Positions 8,024-14,421 of a stretch of DNA of 30,702 nt are shown here, one piece after another (the stretch's first letter is position 1; the number at the start of each line of letters is the position of its first letter). The stretch is from an uncultured Collinsella sp. (GTDB lineage Bacteria; Actinomycetota; Coriobacteriia; Coriobacteriales; Coriobacteriaceae). The notes below the pieces were generated by a model that was given only the letters and a program-made list of their open reading frames with translations, ran no database searches and was not told the DNA's origin. The stretch is taken from NCBI GenBank assembly GCA_900768265.1, contig CAAGCF010000033.1:1-30702 (forward strand), written 5' to 3'. The position numbers and the translations under genes were made by a program.

Positions 8024-8366
8024 GTTCACGTATTACAAGCTGGGACCTCATGTATTAAAGCTCGAGCAGCGCCCGTGCGTCCTTGGCGTCTCGCATCCGA
8101 TCGTCATCAAATGGCTCAAGCCGGGCTGGCGCGATGAGTGGGATGAGATCGTGAGGCGGATGGACGCCGGCAGCGTCACACCCATCCGCCTCACGGACGA
8201 TGAGATCGCGTGGACGCCGGAGGCCGTGGCCGTCAGGACGTCCGGCGGGGAAATCATCGGAGTCGATGCGTGGGACATGGCGAAGGTTCTTACCGGAGCC
8301 TATGGTCCCGGCTCTCCCGGTCGCATTCCTACGATATCGCCCCTAAATCACCAATGTGTCAGATAA
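8022..8366 (+). CDS. Unknown protein, possibly leaderless (114 aa)
   Basis: The 114-aa frame has ordinary coding composition: VLGVSHPIVIKWLKPGWRDEWDEIVRRMDAG and IRLTDDEIAWTPEAVAVR. No family is recognised. The only nearby ATG (8022) has no ribosome site and overlaps operator-like site 2, so either the message is leaderless or the true 5' end is lost. The last 15 or so residues look less like protein and overlap the 3' end of the minus-strand gene at 8359 by eight bases. Together these features allow the reading of a gene trimmed at one or both ends. Confidence 0.5.
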   Translation: MFTYYKLGPHVLKLEQRPCVLGVSHPIVIKWLKPGWRDEWDEIVRRMDAGSVTPIRLTDDEIAWTPEAVAVRTSGGEIIGVDAWDMAKVLTGAYGPGSPGRIPTISPLNHQCVR

Positions 8367-8598
8367 AGAATGAGGCAATGGCCATGACCACGCCTACGGC
8401 AGATGCGGCGACTGCGCCTTTTTTCCTCTCCTTTAGTCCGACGAACAGGGTTGCCGTAAAGTAAAGGGCGGAAATGCAGGATATGGCAAGCGAAACGAAT
8501 TCCTTGGGCGGTTTCAGCAAAAGGTCGCTAGCAAAGAGTAATGCAAGCAGGGCAAAGCCGATTGTGGTCAAGTATCTCGATTGATTCTGCGACAGCAT
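8359..8598 (-). CDS. Small multi-spanning membrane protein (79 aa)
   Basis: The 79-aa product has two hydrophobic helices in the first half (about 10-27 and 33-54) and a third near the C-terminus (about 60-78), separated by LKERKKG. An AAAGGCAG ribosome-like site precedes ATG 8598. It lies 12 bases downstream of a 37-aa hydrophobic peptide gene (8611-8724) on the same strand, so the two are probably one operon. A small peptide followed by a small polytopic protein is a layout seen in bacteriocin/immunity and toxin/antitoxin pairs. That role is speculative and no family is recognised. Confidence 0.65.
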   Translation of the reverse strand: MLSQNQSRYLTTIGFALLALLFASDLLLKPPKEFVSLAISCISALYFTATLFVGLKERKKGAVAASAVGVVMAIASFFI

Positions 8599-8610
8599 GG
8601 CAACTGCCTT

Positions 8611-8724
8611 TTAGAACATGTAAGTGAAAAGTCGGTACGATGTCATTGCGGTTGCAAACAAGCCGCCGCCAGGACCGGTTGTCACGAGACCGGCGATAAC
8701 GCATTTTCTCGGTTTCCAGCTCAT
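8611..8724 (-). CDS. 37-aa hydrophobic peptide with GPGGG motif
   Basis: The frame starts at ATG 8724 with GAGAGGGG six bases upstream and ends at TAA 8611. The peptide begins MSWKPRKCVIAGLVTTG, so a basic N-terminus is followed by a hydrophobic helix interrupted by PGGG, ending YRLFTYMF. It could be an unprocessed membrane-active peptide, a short holin-like toxin or a leader peptide. The next gene starts 12 bases later, which supports co-transcription. Evidence is the ribosome site, composition and spacing only. Confidence 0.5.
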   Translation of the reverse strand: MSWKPRKCVIAGLVTTGPGGGLFATAMTSYRLFTYMF

Positions 8725-8826
8725 GACAGACCCCTCTCTCATGGTGAAACGCATACATTATGAGATATGCACATTATCTCGCTAATTAATTTCAATATCC
8801 ATCATCTAACACTAAAGAATACTGAC

Positions 8827-9108
8827 TCACTGGTTCAGCGACGATGCATTTTTACCCTTGCGTTCCCACTCGCGTAACCGCCTCGCCGCGTCGGCGGTCG
8901 GAAGGGTCTCCGTCTCGCAATCAGCGACCTTGTAACCGTATCTGTCGAGCCAGGCAGCAAGTGCATCCCAATCGACGCGCTTCCAGTCGCCGCCCGGCGC
9001 GTGCTGCATCACGAGGCCTCCGGCGACCACGAGCCCGTGGATATGCTCTCCTTGCAGGTCTGCGATGATTCCGCCGGTGCATACGATGCTAGGTCGCTGT
9101 GCCGGCAC
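8827..9108 (-). CDS. Unknown small protein (93 aa)
   Basis: The 93-aa frame starts at GTG 9108 without a visible ribosome site. The sequence looks protein-like: a glycine-rich beta segment (GGIIADLQGEHIHGLVVAGGLVM) followed by a helical, charged half (WDALAAWLDRYGYKV and ADAARRLREWERKGK). No membrane helix or known motif is seen. It is transcribed away from parA with about 200 AT-rich bases between, which include operator-like sites. Start uncertain. Confidence 0.55.
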   Translation of the reverse strand: MPAQRPSIVCTGGIIADLQGEHIHGLVVAGGLVMQHAPGGDWKRVDWDALAAWLDRYGYKVADCETETLPTADAARRLREWERKGKNASSLNQ

Positions 9109-9213
9109 TGCGCAAACGTATTGGCCTTTGTGCCCCTTTTGGCAACTTTAGCATGACTATAGGTTAAACCAACCCACAGTCATGAGCACGATAGCGTAGT
9201 ACTATACTAATTA

Positions 9214-9230
9214 CTTAACATGCTCATATA
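9214..9230. promoter_or_regulatory. Operator/centromere-like half-site (site 3)
   Basis: On the minus strand this reads TATATGAGCATGTTAAG, matching the TATGACCATGTTAA core of site 2 with one change. It lies 45 bases before the parA-proximal site, and the pair could nucleate a partition complex. Confidence 0.45.
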
Positions 9231-9259
9231 TTTCTACCTGCGATTTATAATTGCTTAAT

Positions 9260-9293
9260 ATAGTCACATGTTAATGTGATAATATATGACTAT
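9260..9293 (+). promoter_or_regulatory. parA promoter and operator (site 4)
   Basis: ATAGTCA (9260-9266) and TGACTAT (9287-9293) form a 7-bp inverted repeat with a 20-base spacer that begins CATGTTAATGT. Inside lies TGTGATAAT (9275-9283), an extended -10 element (TGn then GATAAT). Binding here would block parA transcription, the usual autoregulation of plasmid partition operons. Confidence 0.6.
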
Positions 9294-9315
9294 GCTATTT
9301 CAGAAAGGGGAGGAC

Positions 9316-9867
9316 ATGGCGACGAACATCCTGCTAGTCAATCAGAAGGGCGGCGTCGGCAAGACGACGTTCGCCGACGAGATCGCCTGGGGTCTCGAGC
9401 GCCGCGGCCACAAAGTCGGATTCGGCAATCTCGACCCTCAGGGCGGCGCGAACCACGAGAAGAACCTGCTCGACGACGAGAACGCCGTAAACGTCATCGA
9501 CACGCCGGGTTTCCTGAGTGACGAGACGGCCACGTACGCGAAAAACGCCGACATCGCGATCATCCCGGTCCAGCCAGGCACCCTCGGCCTAAAGCCGATG
9601 AAACGCACGATCAAGGTCATCACCGAGGCCAATCCCGACCTGTCGTTCGCCATCATCGTCAACAACTTCGCGGCAAACCAGACGGTCGACCGCCAGTTCC
9701 TCGAACTGCTCGAGGCCGACGACCTGCCCGTGCTGGGCACCGTTCCGACCGCAGCGGCCTTCAAGCAGGGCGCGGCCCTGGGCAAGCCCGTGTACGAAAT
9801 CGCGAAGAGCGGCAAGGCCGCCCAAGCAATCGAAAACATCCTGGACGAGATCGAGGAGGTTCTGTAA
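9316..9867 (+). CDS. parA: ParA-family partition ATPase
   Basis: The 183-aa product starts at ATG 9316 behind GGGGAGG. It has the deviant Walker A motif KGGVGKTT at residues 11-18, an NVIDTPGF Walker A'/switch segment, and the terminal GKPVYEIAKSG stretch typical of small plasmid ParAs. There is no N-terminal HTH, as in the short type Ib class, where the partner RHH protein binds the centromere and represses the operon. Its stop codon overlaps the next start (TAATG), so the two are translationally coupled. It probably positions plasmid copies along the nucleoid. Confidence 0.93.
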   Translation: MATNILLVNQKGGVGKTTFADEIAWGLERRGHKVGFGNLDPQGGANHEKNLLDDENAVNVIDTPGFLSDETATYAKNADIAIIPVQPGTLGLKPMKRTIKVITEANPDLSFAIIVNNFAANQTVDRQFLELLEADDLPVLGTVPTAAAFKQGAALGKPVYEIAKSGKAAQAIENILDEIEEVL

Positions 9868-10169
9868 TGGCCGGAAAGTTCAAGAAATCGACCTCCTACT
9901 TCGACGTCGCCGCGGAGAAGGCCGAGGAGAGGCAGCAGAAAATCGTTGAGAGCGCATCTGAGTCCCAGAAACCGGCTCCGCAGGTACGGAAAGCCGGGCG
10001 CCCCAAAAAAGGCGCTGAAGGGGCATCTGAGAGGCTTGTACAGCTGTCTGTCTACGTTCCCGAGAGCTATCGCAAGCGCTTGAAGCAGGCCGCACTCGAG
10101 GAGGACAAGTCCGTTTCCGACATCGCACGTGAGCTGTTCGACGAGTACCTTGCCGAAAACGGGTTTTAA
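9867..10169 (+). CDS. Ribbon-helix-helix partition partner (ParB/CopG-like)
   Basis: The 100-aa product starts within the parA stop codon. The N-terminal half is charged and flexible and includes an AT-hook-like RKAGRPKKG. The C-terminal half is an RHH domain: VQLSVYVPESYRKRLKQAALEEDKSVSDIARELFDEYL. This is the usual organisation of type Ib partition adaptors, where the tail stimulates ParA and the RHH binds the centromere. The four TATGAC/CATGTTA sites between 7614 and 9293 are its most likely targets. The family role is well known; the assignment of these sites is inference. Confidence 0.85.
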   Translation: MAGKFKKSTSYFDVAAEKAEERQQKIVESASESQKPAPQVRKAGRPKKGAEGASERLVQLSVYVPESYRKRLKQAALEEDKSVSDIARELFDEYLAENGF

Positions 10170-10181
10170 CGAAGAGAACGA

Positions 10182-10202
10182 CGCAACGTTCTTAACGTTG
10201 CG
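10182..10202. terminator. Hairpin after the partition operon
   Basis: CGCAACGTT and AACGTTGCG form a perfect 9-bp stem with a 3-base loop, 13 bases after the RHH stop codon. No T-run follows, so it could be a terminator or a protein-binding palindrome. Confidence 0.5.
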
Positions 10203-10478
10203 ACAAAATGGAAGTCCAAGAGGATCAGGACAGGGGTATCGAAAGGTGCTTCTGTCTCTTTTTAGGCCACTGAGAGCCGATTTAAGACCTCGTTTTATAT
10301 AGCAATGAGAAAACGGTCAAACCCCACCAATAAGACGTCCTATTTTCAATTCTGTGACCTTCTAGCGGTATTCTGTGCAAGGTTGACTGAATACCGGTAT
10401 CCCGATCGACCGGAAATCGGATTCGGCACTCATTGCCGAATTGGACGGGTTGCGACTGAGTGCGATAGGTCGCCCGGG

Positions 10479-10730
10479 GAGCCGAAGGCGACGCCGGCGC
10501 CGGGGATTGGCGAGAACGTGGGTGGGGAGTTGGGGCGGAGCCCCCACACTTTTGGCCGAAGGCCATGCCAAGGAGCCGCAGGCGACGCGGAGCGTGCGTA
10601 AGCGCGCGGAGGGCAAGGAGGCGCAGCCGACGCGCAGGGAGCCGCAGGCGACCGGAGTGCGAGCGTAGCGAGCGCCAAGGAGCCACAGGCGACGCGGAGT
10701 GAGGCGTAGCCGATCGGAGGGCAAGGACGA
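10479..10730. repeat. GC-rich degenerate direct repeats
   Basis: At least five copies of a unit close to AAGGAGCCGCAGGCGACGCG occur near 10479, 10569, 10616, 10638 and 10677, with GAGGGCAAGGA pieces between. The stretch is open in several frames without a credible start, so it is probably non-coding. It separates the partition genes from the AT-rich iteron region. With 10203-10478, where I see nothing definite, it makes about 650 bases without a gene. Confidence 0.6.
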
Positions 10731-10852
10731 AGGATTTTCTTGTTTGTATATCGTTCGATCATTAAATGCTTTCTGGTAGATTTCTCCGTTTCTCCCTTTA
10801 GCTCAGACTAAGTGAATCTTATTCACTCTAGTCAGACTTGGTGGGTTGTATG

Positions 10853-11348
10853 AACCCATAGTTGTGGTTATTTCAACCCATAGTTGTGGTTATTTCAACC
10901 CATAGTGCATGGGTTAACTGAACCCATAGTTGGCATGGGTTATTTCAACCCATAGTCTCGTGAGACAACCCATAGTTGATAAGTTGGCCCCGGTTAACAC
11001 ATGCTCAAACTATGGGTTGAAATAACTATTCCGGTACTTTTTGGCATTTTTCGATCGCTTTCTATAGGTTGGATTAACCCATAGAAAGAAAAGTGCTTAA
11101 ATTGTCTATGGGTTCTTTCAACCCATAGCTATACCGTCACGGAAAAGCGTCCGCGATCTCTGTCAGCAAGACTATGGGTTGTCCTAACCAATAGTCTTGC
11201 TGAAGAACAGTTATTTAACCCCCTATCAATAAAATGATTTTACGCCAAACTATGGGTTAAAACAACCCATAGTTATACTGTAGGTTCTTTCAACCCATAG
11301 CTTGTAAGAAAAAGAAATAGGGCTATGGGTTTATACAACCCATAGCCC
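10853..11348. other. oriV: Iteron-rich region, likely replication origin
   Basis: The 9-mer AACCCATAG occurs eleven times on this strand and five times inverted, sixteen perfect copies in about 500 bases, with a few degenerate ones. The first three start at 10853, 10875 and 10897, exactly 22 bases apart, and share AACCCATAGTTGTGG or its end. Opposed copies form hairpins at 11106-11128, 11249-11273 and 11320-11348. The flanking DNA is AT-rich. The array directly follows the rep gene at 11355, which fits an iteron-controlled origin where the initiator binds the repeats. The hairpin at 11320-11348 may also terminate rep. Confidence 0.85.
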
Positions 11349-11354
11349 TTCAAA

Positions 11355-11954
11355 CTAGGCAGAATGCTTTGCGTCCCACTGAGCTTTGCGTTTCGCCGAA
11401 TTCTCGGCGCGTTGCTTTTTCCTACCCTCCTCGACTTCGAGCCTGCGCTTAGCGATCGCCGTCATATCGAGCCGGTACTCAACAGATTTGTTATTACCAC
11501 GCGGCGACTTAATCAAAAGACCGAGTTCGACGAGCTTATCGATTCTCTTCTTGACGTTCGACCGATCCGAGTTGACGTCCGCCGCCATGGTGGCAAGGCT
11601 GATGTAGCAGGTGGATTTGTAAACGTCCTTGCGCTGGAACGACCAAATCCGCCCCATGATATCGGTGTCAAGTCTAGGCAAACCGAGCTCGAGCATCCAC
11701 GGCGGCTTGATGATCGCGACCTTCTCGCTGACCATATCCTGCACCATGTGGGCGACACGGGACGATTCATCCGATGCCCGGCGAAGTGCTTCGCGGTGAC
11801 TCTCACTATTGGGCATGGCGGCATCTGTGACGGCCTGATTCGCGAAATCGGACGCCGCCCCCATTCCAGACGGGCTTGCGGGGCCGGACGGGTGGCTATC
11901 CGTGTCCCACGGATAGCCACCGCCCACGTCCGGTTTTAAATTTCTGGTATCCAT
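11355..11954 (-). CDS. Winged-helix plasmid replication initiator (candidate)
   Basis: The 199-aa product starts at ATG 11954 behind GAGAGG. Residues 1-75 are polar and probably flexible. From about 95 a winged-helix domain appears: IMGRIWSFQR..YKSTCYISLATMAADVNSDRSNVKKRIDKLVELGLLIKSP..NNKSVEYRLD. The end is a basic tail. This resembles the DNA-binding part of small Rep or replisome-organiser proteins. It is the only Rep candidate here and is embedded beside the iterons. It is shorter than many initiators, so helicase recruitment may depend on host factors. A pure regulatory role is the alternative. The ribosome site lies in a 7-bp stem, which could limit translation. Confidence 0.75.
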   Translation of the reverse strand: MDTRNLKPDVGGGYPWDTDSHPSGPASPSGMGAASDFANQAVTDAAMPNSESHREALRRASDESSRVAHMVQDMVSEKVAIIKPPWMLELGLPRLDTDIMGRIWSFQRKDVYKSTCYISLATMAADVNSDRSNVKKRIDKLVELGLLIKSPRGNNKSVEYRLDMTAIAKRRLEVEEGRKKQRAENSAKRKAQWDAKHSA

Positions 11955-11958
11955 AAAC

Positions 11959-11977
11959 TAGCCTCTCGTTGAGGCTA
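11959..11977 (-). promoter_or_regulatory. Hairpin sequestering the rep ribosome site
   Basis: TAGCCTC (11959-11965) and GAGGCTA (11971-11977) pair around a 5-base loop. In the rep message the GAGAGG ribosome site lies inside this stem, five bases from the start codon. That suggests translational copy-number control. Confidence 0.5.
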
Positions 11978-12099
11978 TCTAGCCATCAGTCGAAGTGATG
12001 CCATAGTATTTTGGTAGTACTTCAACATAGGGACCCAAATCGGAGCATACGTGTGCTAGGATTGCAGGTAACAGGCCAGAAAGCCACATTTGAACATGG

Positions 12100-12136
12100 A
12101 AAAAGCCCTTCTTACTTGGCGGTAGGGGGCTTTTTT
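12100..12136. terminator. Bidirectional terminator between copG and rep
   Basis: AAAAAGCCC (12100-12108) pairs with GGGCTTTTT (12127-12135) around an 18-base loop. T-runs exist on both strands. It directly follows the copG gene and could end that message, or end a plus-strand antisense RNA reading from the rep leader. Confidence 0.75.
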
Positions 12137-12141
12137 CATAT

Positions 12142-12300
12142 CTATTTTTGCTCTTTAACACGCTCCAAAAACTCGGCGATAGCGATTGCCGCCATAGACG
12201 ACTTAGCTACACCGCGGCTCTTCGCGTAGTCATCGAGATCACGCCAAATTTCGAGAGGCAGAGTAACCTGGATTCTTTTCTTCTCCTCGGCCACTGCCAT
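12142..12300 (-). CDS. CopG-like ribbon-helix-helix copy-number regulator
   Basis: This 52-aa product starts at ATG 12300 with GGAGG nine bases upstream. Almost all of it is an RHH fold: KKRIQVTLPLEIWRDLDDYAK..GVAKSSMAAIAIAEFLERV. That size and fold match the CopG/RepA repressors that sit upstream of rep in many small plasmids and repress the cop-rep promoter. Here it lies about 190 bases before rep on the same strand, with a terminator between. The name copG is by analogy only. Confidence 0.8.
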   Translation of the reverse strand: MAVAEEKKRIQVTLPLEIWRDLDDYAKSRGVAKSSMAAIAIAEFLERVKEQK

Positions 12301-12900
12301 AGACAATTACCTCCTTCGTTGAACAAACGAAATCGTACCACTACTGATTGAAACAAAGCGTATCACAAATACTGTCTAAAATACAAACTAACACAGAGTG
12401 GTACACCTAAATTCGCTAAATCTTTTCGTCAGCCAGATAGGCACTCGAGTTTCCAAAAGGGGTACAGGAAATTGCCGAAAAGGGCACAGGGGCGGCAAGT
12501 GATTCACCAAGAGTGAAGGTGGGCCCTCTTACCCAAGCGTTACTCGTTGCTTTGAATGGCAACGCACTAGGGCGACAGGAGTACTCGGGAGACCTGCCTG
12601 TATATTATGCAGCTGATTGAATGGCAACAGGGCCGGCGACGCTGCCGGCCCTATAACTGTCCACGCGGGGCAGGCCGCGCATGTTGAGTTTAACGCATCT
12701 CGTGACTGTTCAGATTCCGTGCACCGGGCGATTTGTTTTGGTCGTTTAGCTGGGCTAATGGTGGTTATTGGCTGCTGGGCTGGAGGATTTGGACTAATAG
12801 TTGCTAATAGTGGCCGGATGAAGAGCTGTTCAAGCTATTAGAAGCAATAGCGAGTACGGTCTTGGCTGGAAAACAGGTCGCGAGCAGGGGAGGGCCGAGC
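12301..12900. other. 600-base intergenic stretch with repeats and one strong hairpin
   Basis: I find no credible gene. It holds the copG promoter area, two copies of TTGAATGGCAAC (12552 and 12617, with a related copy at 20590), a hairpin at 12629-12652 (AGGGCCGGC / GCCGGCCCT, 6-base loop), and one copy of CTAATAGTTGCTAATAGTGGCC (12794-12815) that recurs at 13542-13563. Confidence 0.6.
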
Positions 12901-13149
12901 ATGTACGGACCGGTGAGCAAGAACGGGCCGGCGTTGGAATTTGGGGAGATCGGCGAGGAAGTTAAGGATGAGGTTCGGCGGCAAGCGACTGGCGAGGCCG
13001 TCGAGAGAGCCAGGGGCAAGCTCAAGGCCCGTGACGAGCGCGAAGACGATCCGTTTTGGGGTCGCGGGAATCAAGAATACCTTCGTCGAGCTGCGGAAAG
13101 ACTGGATTCCGGCGAGGGAGTGGAGCACGGATTGATCGAAGAAGAATGA
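12901..13149 (+). CDS. Unknown charged small protein (82 aa)
   Basis: The 82-aa product starts at ATG 12901 with AGGGGAGGG six bases upstream. An upstream TTG (12862) is less likely. It is helical and highly charged: EFGEIGEEVKDEVRRQATGEAVERARGKLKARDER, then a RRAAERLDSGEG stretch. No membrane helix or known domain is evident. It lies 77 bases before the 41-aa hydrophobic peptide gene, and the promoter of that gene overlaps its 3' end. It may be a regulator or chaperone-like partner, but nothing in the sequence proves a role. Confidence 0.6.
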   Translation: MYGPVSKNGPALEFGEIGEEVKDEVRRQATGEAVERARGKLKARDEREDDPFWGRGNQEYLRRAAERLDSGEGVEHGLIEEE

Positions 13150-13163
13150 CGCTCTGCTAGAAT
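13132..13163 (+). promoter_or_regulatory. Promoter of the 41-aa peptide gene
   Basis: An extended -10 element TGCTAGAAT (13155-13163) and a TTGATC -35-like hexamer (13132-13137) with a 20-base spacer. Transcription would begin near 13170 and give a leader of about 57 bases. Confidence 0.5.
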
Positions 13164-13226
13164 CAGCAGCGCTGTCGGCAGTCCTCGTGCCGGGCAGGGC
13201 CCTCCATCCGATGGGAGGTGATGCCC

Positions 13227-13352
13227 ATGACCGATTTCACCGAGTTCGTGAAGCTCCTGACCGCCCTGGTCTCGCTCCTCACGGCCCTCGTCGGCCTTTC
13301 CAAGGCACTCAAGCAGGGTTCGAAGCCCAAAAAGAAAGGTCACCGTCGCTAA
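13227..13352 (+). CDS. 41-aa membrane peptide, type I toxin candidate
   Basis: The peptide begins MTDFTEFVKLLTALVSLLTALVG and ends SKPKKKGHRR: a short acidic start, one hydrophobic helix at about 7-27, and a strongly basic tail. GGGAGGTGAT lies five bases before ATG 13227, a very strong ribosome site for so short a gene. This size and layout match type I toxins of the Fst/TxpA/holin-like kind, which insert in the membrane and are held off by antisense RNA. A minus-strand promoter at 13422-13451 would make an RNA overlapping its 3' end, and a hairpin covers the stop codon. On a plasmid this would act as an addiction module. The peptide family is not recognised by name. Confidence 0.7.
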   Translation: MTDFTEFVKLLTALVSLLTALVGLSKALKQGSKPKKKGHRR

Positions 13353-13363
13353 GGCGGTGACCT
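13337..13363. terminator. Hairpin across the toxin stop codon
   Basis: AGGTCACCG (13337-13345) pairs with CGGTGACCT (13355-13363) around a 9-base loop that contains the TAA. It can end both the peptide message and the convergent antisense RNA. Confidence 0.7.
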
Positions 13364-13415
13364 AACTCTTCAAAGCAACGGCTCTGCCCAGCTTCCTACG
13401 ACTTGGGCTGCCGTC
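13337..13415 (-). ncRNA. Candidate antisense RNA antitoxin
   Basis: From the predicted start near 13415, a minus-strand transcript running to the hairpin at 13337-13363 would be about 80 bases long and complementary to the 3' end of the peptide message. Neither end is demonstrated. The case rests on the promoter match and the convergent layout. Confidence 0.4.
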
Positions 13416-13421
13416 GGCACC

Positions 13422-13451
13422 ATTCTACCCGTTTGACATTGCTGTTGTCGA
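13422..13451 (-). promoter_or_regulatory. Minus-strand promoter for the antisense RNA
   Basis: Read on the minus strand: TCGACA (13451-13446), an 18-base spacer and TAGAAT (13427-13422). Each hexamer matches the sigma-70-type consensus at five of six bases. No open frame follows, so it should drive a small RNA towards the toxin gene. Confidence 0.5.
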
Positions 13452-13500
13452 TGCGCCGTATCAAGAATCCACGGCAGCGCTCGTGGTTGCAAAACAGCCC

Positions 13501-13610
13501 AACAAATAGTGGCTATTAGTCAGTTCGACTGTCCAAAAGGCCTAATAGTTGCTAATAGTGGCCAGTTGGCAACGGATTTGGGCTATTAGTTCTAACAGTG
13601 CCTATACTAT
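13501..13610. repeat. CTAATAG/CTATTAG repeats
   Basis: CTAATAGTTGCTAATAGTGGCC at 13542-13563 repeats exactly at 12794-12815. Nearby, CTATTAG occurs inverted at about 13513 and 13583. The 13364-13782 interval has no convincing gene. A 22-codon frame at 13696-13764 with a GGAG site is possible but unproven. The repeats could be binding sites or a minor iteron set. Confidence 0.55.
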
Positions 13611-13782
13611 GACCCCACAAACGGGACACGGTTTTCTGCCCGCACGAGGTTTTGAAGTTTTAGCTGGGACAATCCGGCAGATTGGAGCACAGAACATGAG
13701 GTTCGAACGCCTCATGTCACTCAAAATACGTCTCCTCAACTGCGCAAAGGAGAACGGTTTTTAGCGACAAGGAGACAATGGA

Positions 13783-14421
13783 ATGATCTGGTTCACCAGC
13801 GACACCCACTTCGGGCATGAGAACGTGCTGAAGTTCACCGACCGCCCGTGGGAGACGATTTGGCAGATGAACGATGCCATCGTCGACAACATCAACGGTA
13901 AGGTTGCCGTGGATGACGAGCTCTACATCCTAGGGGATTTCTCATTCAAGATGACCGCCCAGGACGCCTACGGGCTGCGTAAGCGGATCGCCTGCAGACG
14001 CATCCACCTCGTCCCGGGAAACCACGACAAGGACTGGACCCAGCCGGCGGTCGCGGGCGCGTTCACCGTGGAACCGCCGATCTGCGTGCTCAAGATCGAC
14101 GGGCAGAAGATCGTCCTGTGCCATTACCCTATGGCCGACTGGCAGGGCATGAGTCATGGATCGTGGCACCTCCACGGGCACATCCACAGCAGCGGAGGCA
14201 CGTACAACGAGTTCAACCGCAAGCAGGGCCTTCTGCGCTACGACGTCGGTTGCGACGCCAACGGGCACTCCACGGTGAGTCTCGACGAGCTGAGGGAGTG
14301 GTTCGCCGGAGTCGGCGAGCCGTGCGGCCGGGTGAAATGGCCCTGGTGGGTCAACGAGACCGGCGACAGGCAGGTCGAGCGCGAGCTGGCGGCGTACAAG
14401 AGGGAAGTGGTAATCCGATGA
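13783..14421 (+). CDS. Metallophosphoesterase 1 (212 aa)
   Basis: Calcineurin-like metallophosphoesterase with every core motif: D7-x-H9 in FTSDTHFGH, GD52F, GN80HD82, H114 in CHYPM, and GH133-x-H135. These residues bind two metal ions and hydrolyse phosphomono- or diesters. GHENV after motif I is typical of the small plasmid/phage-borne type. A GGAG-like site precedes ATG 13783. It is first of three overlapping phosphoesterase genes (ATGA overlap with the next). The substrate is unknown; nucleotides, RNA ends or phosphoproteins are all possible. No kinase or ligase neighbour is seen that would point to RNA repair. Confidence 0.9.
   Translation: MIWFTSDTHFGHENVLKFTDRPWETIWQMNDAIVDNINGKVAVDDELYILGDFSFKMTAQDAYGLRKRIACRRIHLVPGNHDKDWTQPAVAGAFTVEPPICVLKIDGQKIVLCHYPMADWQGMSHGSWHLHGHIHSSGGTYNEFNRKQGLLRYDVGCDANGHSTVSLDELREWFAGVGEPCGRVKWPWWVNETGDRQVERELAAYKREVVIR

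Noticed and set aside
10853..11348. CRISPR array
   Set aside because: The repeats are only nine bases long, in both orientations and at irregular spacing, with no cas genes. Iterons explain them better.
12617..12841. A 74-codon frame starting at TTG inside a repeat
   Set aside because: The start falls in the dispersed repeat, the frame passes through a GC-rich hairpin, and no ribosome site exists.
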